Of a stretch of DNA of 64,000 nucleotides, positions 11,725-20,600 are shown piece after piece. The first letter of the stretch is position 1. Each line of letters opens with the position of its first letter. Both the position numbers and the translations under genes were made by a program. The notes beneath the pieces are model-generated. The model searched no databases. It worked only from the letters and a program-made list of their open reading frames with translations, and had not been told where the DNA came from. Source of the stretch: Elymus sibiricus (taxonomy: Eukaryota; Streptophyta; Magnoliopsida; Poales; Poaceae); assembly GCA_039707655.1 (NCBI GenBank), contig CM077668.1, forward strand, positions 66,667,086 to 66,731,085, in the 5' to 3' direction.

Positions 11725-13047
11725 TCAACTTTTTATAACATAAGTATCATCACAATAATCATCATAAGTAGGAGGCATGCAATCATCATAACAAATTTGA
11801 TCATTCAAAGTAGGGGGACTAAAAAGATCATCTTCATTAAGCATAGCATCCCCAAGCTTGGGACAAACATTAATTGCAGCAAATAAATTCTCAAACATGT
11901 CATTCTCATCAAACATAGCATCCCCAAGCTTGTGGTCTTGCATATCATTATCATAATCATTCTTATCATCAATAGCATGAATGGCACCAATAGTATAACA
12001 AACACTATCATCATACTCTTCCAAGCAAGTGCCAAAAAGATTTTCAAGATCATAGGAGACATCATTATCTTCCCAATCATAATCATCACAACAAGTAGTA
12101 GGAATCACAAAATCATACTCAATATCATCATCCTCCACAATCATATTTGATTCATTTTCATGAGGCACAATGGTAATAGGAGCAACATTACTTGGGAGAG
12201 ATACCTTTTTACCTCTACTTTTCCTTCTTTTCTTTTTCTTCTTCACCACCTCATGTGTGGGTTTAATCAATTTTTTTGTGCACTTTATTGAAGAGATTGG
12301 TTGAATAAAAAGCTCCTCCTCGTTACCTGATTCATCATAAGAAAAAATAGGAGGATATTGGGAAACCTCTTCCCCTTTATTAGTATTCTCTTCATCTTCT
12401 ATTTGTTTTCTTGTCTTTAAATAATTGGCAATATAAGGATTCTCAATGCAATTTACCGCACAATACATATAAATTTCCTCTAGATCAAAATCAAGAAATC
12501 TCTTGAGATTATATTCTGGAATATCCCTAGTTATACGTTTCATTTCTTCATACCCCAGAAGCAGACTAAGTTCATTATGATGCGCAAGGGAAATCAAGTT
12601 ATCACAATTTTTGGACATGATTCGATCATGAAACAATTTGCATTGGAGATTTAAATGACCACGTTCATTGCAAAGTTCACAAGGATGGCGAGAAAAATTA
12701 AATCTTTCAGCACAATCATCTAGCCTCTCTTGCAACCCTTTAGTTTCTAAATACTTATGCCTCTTACAAAATCTATTTTCCCTTTTTGGTATGCATTTGC
12801 ACTCCCAATTCACTCCACAAAAATTGACATCCTTATAAGAAACATTTTTGTCATGACTAGTGCGATCATCATTAGTATTTTGGATATTCATAGAATTCAT
12901 ACTAACAACATTGCAATCATGCTCATCATTCAAAGATTTTATGGCAAACATTTTATTGAATTCTTCTTCTATCAATTGAGCACAATTATCGGAATCCTTA
13001 TTTTCAAGAAAGACATTATAAAGACGAATAATATGAGGCAACCTCAA
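11725..13047 (-). CDS. Single ORF of element N: 440-aa zinc-knuckle protein with acidic tail
   Basis: The ORF is intact and starts about 120 bp downstream of the primer-binding site, the usual position of gag. A Cys/His-rich region (residues about 77-94) is followed by a clear C-X2-C-X4-H-X4-C knuckle at C123, C126, H131 and C136. A lysine/arginine patch near residues 268-285 looks like a nuclear-localisation or nucleic-acid-binding segment. The C-terminal third is strongly acidic (Asp/Glu), and the peptide KLGDAM occurs twice where polypurine-tract-like DNA is read through. No capsid core, protease or polymerase was recognised. The zinc knuckle suggests nucleic-acid binding, so a Gag-like or packaging-helper role is inferred; function is otherwise unknown. 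A hypothetical fast-evolving accessory protein is the alternative. Confidence 0.65.
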   Translation of the reverse strand: MRLPHIIRLYNVFLENKDSDNCAQLIEEEFNKMFAIKSLNDEHDCNVVSMNSMNIQNTNDDRTSHDKNVSYKDVNFCGVNWECKCIPKRENRFCKRHKYLETKGLQERLDDCAERFNFSRHPCELCNERGHLNLQCKLFHDRIMSKNCDNLISLAHHNELSLLLGYEEMKRITRDIPEYNLKRFLDFDLEEIYMYCAVNCIENPYIANYLKTRKQIEDEENTNKGEEVSQYPPIFSYDESGNEEELFIQPISSIKCTKKLIKPTHEVVKKKKKRRKSRGKKVSLPSNVAPITIVPHENESNMIVEDDDIEYDFVIPTTCCDDYDWEDNDVSYDLENLFGTCLEEYDDSVCYTIGAIHAIDDKNDYDNDMQDHKLGDAMFDENDMFENLFAAINVCPKLGDAMLNEDDLFSPPTLNDQICYDDCMPPTYDDYCDDTYVIKS

Positions 13048-13155
13048 TTCCTTTTTTTTGTAGTTTTCTTTATAAAACCAAACTAGTGATAAAACAAGAA
13101 ACTAAAAGATTCGATTGCAAGATCTAAAGATATACCTTCAAGCACTCACCTCCTA

Positions 13156-13168
13156 GGAAACGGCGCCA
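13156..13168 (-). promoter_or_regulatory. N primer-binding site (tRNA-Asp-like)
   Basis: Reverse strand TGGCGCCGTTTCC lies 10 bp inside the 5' LTR. It matches the 3' end complement of plant tRNA-Asp (TGGCGCCGTTGCC) except at one base. Confidence 0.75.
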
Positions 13169-13178
13169 GAAAAGAGCT

Positions 13179-14825
13179 TGATGTCTACTACACAACTTGT
13201 TCTTGTAGACTCGTGTTGGGCCTCCAAGCGCAGAGGTTTGTAGGACAGTAGCAATTTTCCCTCAAGTGGATGACCTAAGGTTTATCAATCCGTGGGAGGC
13301 ATAGGATGAAGATGGTATCTCTCAAACAACCCTGCAACCAATTAACAAAGAGTCTCTTGTGTCCCCAACACACCCAATACAATGGTAAATTGTATAGGTG
13401 CACTAGTTCGGCGAAGAAATGGTGATACAAGTGTAGTATGGATAGTAGATATAGGTTTTTGTAATCTGAAATAATAAAAACAGCAAGGTAACTAGTAATA
13501 AAAGTGAGCACAAACGGTATTGCAATGCTTGAAAATAAGGCCTAGGGTTCATACTTTCACTAGTGCAATCTCTCAACAATGCTAATATAATTGGATCATA
13601 TAACCATCCCTCAACGTGCGATAAAGAATCACTCCCAAGTTCCTATTAGCGGAGAACATAAGATAGAAATTGTTTGTAGGGTATGAAACCACCTCAAAGT
13701 TATCCTTTCCGATCGATCTATTGAGTTGTTCATATAAGTGTCACAAACAGCCCTAGAGTTCGTACTAAAATAACACCATATGATACACATCAACCAACTC
13801 TAATGTCACCTAGATACTCCAATGAAACCACAAGTATCCGTGAGTTGATTATACGATATGCATCAAACAACTTCATAATCATAATATTCAATCCACACAA
13901 AGAACTCCGAGGAGCACCCCAAAGTTTCTATCGGAGAAAAGATAATGAAAACTTGCATCAACCCCTATGCATAGATTACACCAATGTCACCACGGGAATC
14001 CGCGAGTTGAGTGCCAAAACATATATCAAGTGAATCAATATAATACCCCATTGTCACCACGGGTATTCATATGCAAGACATACATCAAGTATTCCCAAAT
14101 CTGAAATATTCAATCCAACAATAACGAAACCTCAAGGGAAAAGATTCGATTCATCACAACAAGGATAGAGAGGGAAGAAACACCATTTGATCCAACTATA
14201 TTAACAAAGCTCGCGATACATCAAGATCGTGCCAAATCAAGAACACGAGAGAGAGAGAGAGATAAAACACATAGCTACTGGTACAAACCCTCAGCCCCGA
14301 GGGTGAACTACTCCCTCCTCGTCATGGAGACCGCCGGGATGATGAAGATGGCCTCCGCTGATGATTCCCCCCTCCGGCAGGGTGCCGAAAAAGGGCTGTA
14401 GATGAGATCGTGGAGGTACAGAGGCTTGCGGCGGCGTAAAAACTCATCTAGGTTAACTTTTGGGGGTTTCTGAATATATATGATTTTACAGCGTTGGAAT
14501 CACACGAACCGGAGCCACGTGGGCCCCACGGGGTACCAGGGCGCGCCTGGGGGGGTGGCGCGCCCTGGTGCCTCGTGGGCACTGGGTGGCCCCCCTCCAG
14601 TGGGTCTTGGTTCCAGTATTTTTTATTTGTCCCATAAAACTCTCCAAAAAGTTTCATCCAATTACAAGAACTTTTATTTCTGCACAAAAAACAACACCAT
14701 GGCAGTTCTGCTGAAAACAGCATCAGTCCGGGTTAGTTCCAATCAAATCATACCAAAACCATATAGAATTGTTATAAACATGGCATGAATACTTCATAAA
14801 TTATAGATACGTTGGAGACGTATCA
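13179..14825 (-). repeat. N 5' LTR
   Basis: It pairs with 6728-8375, with roughly 30-35 differences over 1647 bp by eye. It ends ..ACGTTGGAGACGTATCA at 14825 and is followed by the CGCGC duplication. The GC-rich module is at about 14518-14595. Confidence 0.92.
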
Positions 14826-15969
14826 CGCGCCCTGGTACCTCGTGGGGCCCACGTGGCTCCATCTGACCTAATTCCAACGCTATAAATTCAGTTTCCCAAA
14901 GAAAAAAATAAGAGAGGAAGTTTTATTGCGTTTCACGATACGGAGCCGCCGCCACCTTCTGTTCTTCATCGGGAGGCCAGATCTGGAGTCCGTTCAGGGC
15001 TCCGGAGAGGGGGGATCTTCCGGCATCGTCATCATCAACCATCCTTCATCACCAATTTCATGATGCTCACCGCCGGGAGTGAGTAATTCCTTCGTAGGCT
15101 TGTTGGACGGTGATGAGTTGGATGAGATTTATCACGTAATCGAGTTAGTTTTGTTAGGGCTTGATACCTAGTATCCGCTATGTTCTGAGATTGATGTTGC
15201 TATGACTTTGCTATGCTTCATGCTTGTCACTAGGGCCCGAGTGCCATGATTTCAGATCTGAAACCCTTATGTTTTCATCAATATATTTGTGTTCTTGATC
15301 CGATCTTGCAAGTTATACGCACCTGCTACGTGTTATGATCCGCATACCCCAAGGTGACAATAATTGGGATTCTTTCCGGTGATTGCCGTAGTTTGAGGAG
15401 TTCATGTATTCACTAAGTGTTAATGCTTTGTTCCGGTTCTCTATTAAAAGGAGACCTTAATATCCCTTAGTTTCCTTATGGACCCCGCTGCCACGGGAGG
15501 GTAGGACAAAAGATGTCATGCAAGTTCTTATCGCAAGCACGTTTGACTATATATGGAATACATGCCTACATTACATTGATGAATTGGAGCTAGTTCTGTG
15601 TCGCCCTAGGTTATAACTGTTACATGATGAATGTTATCCAACGAATATCACCGATCCAATGCCTACGAGCTTTTCACATATTGTTCTTGCTAAGTTATTA
15701 CTGTTGCTACTGCTGTTACAATTGTTACTACTACTGCTGTTACCGTTACCGCTACTGTTACTATTATTGCTACTGCTATCAAACTATCATACTACTGTGC
15801 TACTGATCACTCTACTGTAGATATTTAGTCTCCAGGTGTGGTTGAATTGACAACTCAACTGCTAATACTTGCAAATATTCTTTGGCTCCCCTTGTGTCGA
15901 ATCAATAAATTTGGGTTGAATACTCTACCGTCGAAAACTGTTGAGATCCCCTATACTTGTGGGTTATCA
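14826..15969 (+). repeat. F 5' LTR, right part
   Basis: This resumes the F LTR after N and ends ..ACTTGTGGGTTATCA at 15969. The TATA box TATAAATT is at 14881-14888, about 55 bp after the GC-rich module. Compared with the F 3' LTR there are roughly 25-30 differences over 1.14 kb by eye. It contains a pyrimidine-rich trinucleotide tract (about 15690-15800). Confidence 0.9.
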
Positions 15970-15980
15970 AGACCTTTTTC

Positions 15981-15999
15981 TGGAGCCTTTGCCGGGGAG
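15981..15999 (+). promoter_or_regulatory. F primer-binding site, degenerate
   Basis: TGGAGCCTTTGCCGGGGAG against the intact R site TGGCGCCGTTGCCGGGGAG: two substitutions in the tRNA-Asp-complementary stretch. It starts 11 bp after the LTR end. Confidence 0.8.
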
Positions 16000-16047
16000 C
16001 ATAGCTATATTTGTTGAGTCATTTGGGATTTATATCTATTGATCACT

Positions 16048-16854
16048 ATGAAGAATCTGAAAGACGCTAAGACCAAGATCGTTCCCTCTAAGACGAGGGG
16101 AGGTAAGGAACTGCCATCTAGCTCTGCACTTGATTCACCTTCTGTTTTGAGTAAACTTGCAACACCACAACATGCTATTAATTCTGATATGTCGCAAGTT
16201 ATTGATGATACCACTTCTGCTTTGAATGATACTCATGATGATGCTAGTACCATACTTGATAATACTGTGCCACTTGGTGAATTTCTTGTTGAACAAATTG
16301 CTAAAGCTAAAGAAACTGAAAATGCGGAAACACTTCAAAATTGTGATTCACCTATTATGCCTAGCTCTCCTACTAGAGTTGAAATGCATGATGAACAATG
16401 CTTTGATACGGAGACAGCTAGAGCCATCCTTGCTTGTAATGACAGACATGAAGTTATAAAATTGGTTGCTAAAATGAAAGAAAAATCTATGAGGGAGAAA
16501 ATGAAATACGGTCCTAAGTTTGCTACCTCTCCCATATGTGTTACTGATGAGGATTATGAATTCTCTGTTGATCCTGAATTGATTAAGTTGGTAGAATCTG
16601 ATCCATTCCACGGCTATGAAACTAAAACCGTTGTGGCACATCTTACTAAATTGAATGATATAGCCACCCTATTTGCTCATGAGGAAAAAATTCGCCACTA
16701 CTATATTCTTAAGTTGTTTCCTTTCTCATTAAAGGGTGATGCTAAGGAATGGTATAATACTCTTGCTCCTGGATGTGTGCGCAGTCCCCAGGATATGATT
16801 TATTACTTCTCTGAAAAATATTTTCCTACTCATAAGAAACAAGCTGCTTTATAG
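16048..16854 (+). CDS. F gag, N-terminal part (ends at in-frame TAG)
   Basis: The first ATG after the primer-binding site is at 16048 (MKNLKDAKTK). The N-terminal half is low-complexity and Ser/Thr/Asp-rich. The C-terminal half carries the retrotransposon Gag core (GDAKEWYNTLAPG, SPQDMIYYFSEKYFP). The frame ends at TAG 16852-16854, and the following 641 codons continue the same Gag domain in the same frame (IFNFVQIKEEN..). The R copy has the same TAG at the same codon, so this is not a private mutation. Gag would form the virus-like particle. Whether the stop is read through, suppressed or simply inherited from a defective master is open. Confidence 0.8.
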   Translation: MKNLKDAKTKIVPSKTRGGKELPSSSALDSPSVLSKLATPQHAINSDMSQVIDDTTSALNDTHDDASTILDNTVPLGEFLVEQIAKAKETENAETLQNCDSPIMPSSPTRVEMHDEQCFDTETARAILACNDRHEVIKLVAKMKEKSMREKMKYGPKFATSPICVTDEDYEFSVDPELIKLVESDPFHGYETKTVVAHLTKLNDIATLFAHEEKIRHYYILKLFPFSLKGDAKEWYNTLAPGCVRSPQDMIYYFSEKYFPTHKKQAAL

Positions 16855-18795
16855 GAAATATTTAACTTTGTGCAAATTAAAGAAGAGAATTTCCCTCAAG
16901 CTTGGGGGAGGCTTCTCCAATTACTTAATGCTTTGCCTGATCATCCTCTTAAGAAGAATGAAATACTTCATATCTTCTATAATGGGCTAACCGATGCTTC
17001 TAGGGACTACCTAGATAGTTGTGCGAGTTGTGTTTTCAGGGAACGGACTATTGAACAAGATGAGGAATTATTGAATAATATATTGAAGAATGATAATGAT
17101 TGGACACTTCCTGAACTACCACCTAAACCCACTCCGAAGAAGAGGGGTATTTTATATCTCAGTCCTGAAGATATGCAAGAAGCAAAGAAATGCCAAAAGG
17201 AAAAAGGTATTAAAGCTGAAGATGTTAAGAATTTACCACCTATCGAAGAAATACATGGTCTTGACAAGCTGACACAGGTAGTGGAGGTAAATTCTCTTAT
17301 AAAGTTTGATGAAAGTGATATTCCTTGTAGCAAACCTCCTAGTCAGTGCTTGTATGAATTTGACAATTATATTATTAAGCAAGATCATTTCAATGCTAAT
17401 GTTATGAAACAATTGAAAAGAAATGCCTATATGATTGATCGCTTGAGTGACTTGTTATTTAGAATTGCTAATGATGTCAAAGGTGTAACTAAACATGCAT
17501 CCATGGTTCAAACCCAATTGGAACAAGTTGCTAAATCTCAAAATGAATTGCTCAATGAAATGAACAACAATATGAATGATCATGCTGTTAGAGTAATGAC
17601 TAGAGGAGGTAGAATGACTCAGGAGCCACTTTATCCTGAGGGTCACCCTAAAAGAATTGAACAAGACTCTCAAAGAATTAATGCTGATGCACCTAGTCCA
17701 TCTAAAAAGAAAAGGAAAAAGAAAAATAATAGGACTTTGCATACTTCTAGTGAACCCGAGGTAGAAAAACCCTTGGAAGATAGTAATGATGTTTCTATTT
17801 CTGATGCTGAAACACAATCTGGTAATGAACATTCACCTGATGATAATAATAATGATGATGCTCATGTGGATACCCAACCAGATAATGATAAAGAACCTGA
17901 TAATGATGTTGAAATAGAACCTGCTGTTGATCTTGATAACCCACCTTCTAAAAATAAACGCTATGATAAAAGAGATTTCGTAGCTAGAAAACATGGTAAA
18001 GAAAGAGAACCATGGGTTCAAAAACCCATGCCCTTTCCTCCTAAACCATCTAAGAAAAAAGATGAGGAAGAATTTGAACGTTTTGCTGAAATGCTTAGGC
18101 CAGTCTTTTTGCGTACTCGTTTGACTGATATTTTAAAGATGGCCCCTTATGCTAAATATATGAAAGACATTGTCACAAATAAAAGAAAGATACCTGAAGC
18201 TGAAATTTCCACCATGCTTGCAAATTATTCTTTTAAGGATGGAGTACCTAAGAAACTAGGAGATCCAGGAATACCAACTATACCATGCTTCATTAAACGA
18301 ATTTATGTCAAAACTGCTTTGTGTGATTTAGGAGCCGGTTTTAGTGTTATGCCTTTCTCTTTATATAAAAGACTTGATTTGAATAAACTCACTCCCACTG
18401 AAATATCATTGCAAATAGCTGACAAATCAACTGCCATTCCTATCGGTGTTTGTGAGGATGTGCCCGTTGTAGTTGCAAACGTTACTATCCTAACAGACTT
18501 TGTTATACTTGATATGCCCGAGGATGACAACATGTCAATTATCCTTGGTAGACCCTTTCTGAATACTGCAGGGGCTGTTATTGACTGCAACAAAAGCAAG
18601 GTCACTTTTCATATCAATGGTAATGAACATACGGTGCACTTTCCGAAGAAGCAATTTCAAGTAAATGGTATTCATATTATTGAGAAGGCTCCGACAATTA
18701 CTATTGGAAGTTTTCAACTTCCTCTTCCTACTATTAAAAAGAAATATGAAACACTTGTTGTTGGGGAGATGCATATCCCCGTTGAGGTAACTTAG
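16855..18795 (+). CDS. F gag C-terminal part plus aspartic protease
   Basis: This continues Gag in frame after the TAG (AWGRLLQLLNALPDHPLKKN, DYLDSCASC), followed by a proline/lysine linker, a long Asp/Asn/Glu-rich spacer and a retropepsin-like protease. Its active-site motif CDLGAG (Asp near residue 486 counted from 16870) is followed by the ILGRPFLNTAGAVID region. DLGA rather than DTGA is usual for the Athila lineage. The frame ends at TAG 18793-18795. RT, RNase H and integrase should follow in a complete element but the next ORF is ORF2, so the element would depend on a partner for replication. No upstream ATG precedes this segment after the stop, so its translation requires readthrough or internal initiation. 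Confidence 0.85.
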   Translation, partial: EIFNFVQIKEENFPQAWGRLLQLLNALPDHPLKKNEILHIFYNGLTDASRDYLDSCASCVFRERTIEQDEELLNNILKNDNDWTLPELPPKPTPKKRGILYLSPEDMQEAKKCQKEKGIKAEDVKNLPPIEEIHGLDKLTQVVEVNSLIKFDESDIPCSKPPSQCLYEFDNYIIKQDHFNANVMKQLKRNAYMIDRLSDLLFRIANDVKGVTKHASMVQTQLEQVAKSQNELLNEMNNNMNDHAVRVMTRGGRMTQEPLYPEGHPKRIEQDSQRINADAPSPSKKKRKKKNNRTLHTSSEPEVEKPLEDSNDVSISDAETQSGNEHSPDDNNNDDAHVDTQPDNDKEPDNDVEIEPAVDLDNPPSKNKRYDKRDFVARKHGKEREPWVQKPMPFPPKPSKKKDEEEFERFAEMLRPVFLRTRLTDILKMAPYAKYMKDIVTNKRKIPEAEISTMLANYSFKDGVPKKLGDPGIPTIPCFIKRIYVKTALCDLGAGFSVMPFSLYKRLDLNKLTPTEISLQIADKSTAIPIGVCEDVPVVVANVTILTDFVILDMPEDDNMSIILGRPFLNTAGAVIDCNKSKVTFHINGNEHTVHFPKKQFQVNGIHIIEKAPTITIGSFQLPLPTIKKKYETLVVGEMHIPVEVT

Positions 18796-19084
18796 TGTTA
18801 TACGAAAATTCTTTGGTTTCATGTCACTCGAAAATGGTTTGTTAATAAGACTTGATCAACCTTATCAATGGATTCTTTTTGAGAGGCATGTGGTCGATGA
18901 ATTTAGTAAACACAACCTTCTGTACCCACCTTTTGTTTTCTGTTATTTTTAGTTAATTGCAATAAAAGGCCATGATTACCCTGTTTTCTGAATTATCCGT
19001 GCAATAAAAAAGGTGCCCAGAAATAAAAGTGCTCAGAATGCAATAAAACTTTGATATGAATTTTTATTTAATATTTAAGAATTT

Positions 19085-19577
19085 TTGGCACAAAAATCAT
19101 ACCAGGGGGGTGCCCCAGGTGCCCACGAGGCACCAGGGCGCGCCACCCCCCAGCGCGCCCAGGTACCTCGTGGGCCCCACAGGGACCCCCTCACTTATTC
19201 CTTTAGCTCACTTCGTCTCTTACCTCTAGCAAAAATTCCTGGTAGCTCTCTCTCTCGTGTTCTTGCTCACAACACTGAAATTTTCGATCTCTTTGCTCGG
19301 AGCTCCGTTTCCGAAACTGTTTTGGGAGATTGCTCCATGGTATGTGACTCCTCCATTGCTCCAATTAGTTTTTGTTTTAGTGGATTATATTTTGTATAAT
19401 TAGCTACTCTTGGTGCTACTGAAAACGATCTTGCATGTTGAATTCTTTGAGTTCCAAGTAGTTTGAATGCTTGATATAGCCTCTAGAGACCCATATGAGT
19501 AGTTGCTATCAATCTTGTGAAGTTTTATTGATATCATTTTGTGGCCCAAAATTTTTCAGAAATTTGTTCATAGGAAA
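19085..19577 (+). promoter_or_regulatory. ORF2 leader: GC-rich module plus candidate 5'-UTR intron
   Basis: A copy of the LTR-type GC-rich inverted module lies at about 19103-19185. A candidate intron follows, donor ATG|GTATGT with GT at 19340-19341 and acceptor TTTTTCAG ending at 19559 (220 bp), 18 bp before the ORF2 start. R keeps both splice sites (GGTATGTGAC and TTTTTTTAG). This suggests ORF2 is made from a spliced or separate transcript, as env-position genes often are. No TATA box is obvious. Confidence 0.45.
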
Positions 19578-20600
19578 ATGAATATCTTCCGGAGGAGTTC
19601 TTCGAAGCGGAATGCCAAGGGAGTTCTTGGGGAATCCTCGGATAGTGACTTCAACATCCCGCGTAGGACGGAGGTTCGGCCGTGCGAATGGCCGCACGAT
19701 GCCTTCATGAACGAAGCCGGATTCTACCAAGAGTTCTTGCAATTCATTGCAAATGCTGGATTGACTGACTTCCTCGCAGATGAGTGTGACCAGTACCACA
19801 TCCTTACAAATTCCTTTGTGCAAAACTTTCATTTTCTGAATAGGCTCGAACCCCCTGAGGTGTGCTTTGACTTATATGCTGAGCATTATCAGATACCTTT
19901 AGCTGAATTTTGTGAGATATGTTTGATTCCCTTTGATGGGGAAATCAGAGAGCCTCGACCGGAGGAGTTTGAGGGTTTCCTCCGCACCTTGACAATGGGA
20001 GAGGAAAGGGGCATGTCGAAAGCCCGAGCCACTAGCTTGCAGTTTCCCTTTGTTCATTACTTCGCTTTATTCTTAGGGAAATGCTTGATTGCTAGGGAGC
20101 AAGGTAGTGCACTAGCTGCACCTGACTTTGCCATTTTACGCCGTGCACTGCATAATGATAACACCTATAGCCTTGGAGCTATCGTTGCACGCCGCTTGCA
20201 CACTAATAGGACTAAGGGAAAAATTCATGGTGGTATTTATGCTACTCGCTTAATGAGACGTTTTAATGTTAACATACGCCCTCATGATTATTTGTTACCC
20301 AGAGTTTACTTAGATTTCCAGTCCATGAGGGACCATCACTTTCTTGATGCTCCTGAGCTTCCTCACCACATTCGTCATAACTTGGTTTTTAGTGAGGATA
20401 CTCGTGATATTATTCCATTGTCTGCACCTGCTTTGTTTGATTCTCATGCCAGGAATGGATATACCGTGATGCCAATGGACATCGTTGCTTACCGGAACGC
20501 CCTGGCGGCGGCAGAGCAGGAGGCCCAGGATTGGGACGCTCGGGTGCCGCCCCCTCAGGAGTTTCACATGGGACCGTATGGCTACTACAGATGGCCGTAG
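19578..20600 (+). CDS. F ORF2: Athila ORF1/env-position protein, 340 aa
   Basis: The start chosen is ATG 19578 (MNIFRRSSSKR), matching the only available start in the R copy. The body has conserved-looking blocks RATSLQFPFVHYFALFLGKC, APDFAILRRALH, YSLGAIVARRLH and GGIYATRL, which I associate with the Arabidopsis Athila ORF-1 family (Pfam ATHILA). I see no signal peptide or membrane span, so it does not look like a classical envelope. The ORF is free of stops. The last codons run straight into a polypurine-tract-like AAGCTTGGGGGAG (20621-20633). Only about 40% of residues match the R ORF2 by eye although flanking DNA is nearly identical. The function of this family is unknown to me. Confidence 0.7.
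   Translation: MNIFRRSSSKRNAKGVLGESSDSDFNIPRRTEVRPCEWPHDAFMNEAGFYQEFLQFIANAGLTDFLADECDQYHILTNSFVQNFHFLNRLEPPEVCFDLYAEHYQIPLAEFCEICLIPFDGEIREPRPEEFEGFLRTLTMGEERGMSKARATSLQFPFVHYFALFLGKCLIAREQGSALAAPDFAILRRALHNDNTYSLGAIVARRLHTNRTKGKIHGGIYATRLMRRFNVNIRPHDYLLPRVYLDFQSMRDHHFLDAPELPHHIRHNLVFSEDTRDIIPLSAPALFDSHARNGYTVMPMDIVAYRNALAAAEQEAQDWDARVPPPQEFHMGPYGYYRWP

Larger units (their letters stand above)
6728..14825 (-). mobile_element. Element N: 8.1-kb non-autonomous LTR retrotransposon, reverse orientation
   Basis: LTRs 6728-8375 and 13179-14825 are about 98% identical by eye. The element is flanked by CGCGC at 6723-6727 and 14826-14830, a perfect 5-bp duplication. In its reading direction: 5' LTR, tRNA-Asp-like primer-binding site 13168-13156, one 440-codon ORF, about 3.3 kb of non-coding DNA, polypurine tract 8390-8376, 3' LTR. 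No protease, RT or integrase. It is inserted inside the GC-rich module of the F 5' LTR. Confidence 0.92.

Noticed and set aside
15624..15806. 60-codon ORF rich in Tyr and Cys (also 23791-23973)
   Set aside because: It is the translation of the pyrimidine-rich trinucleotide tract in the F LTRs; low complexity and no coding context.
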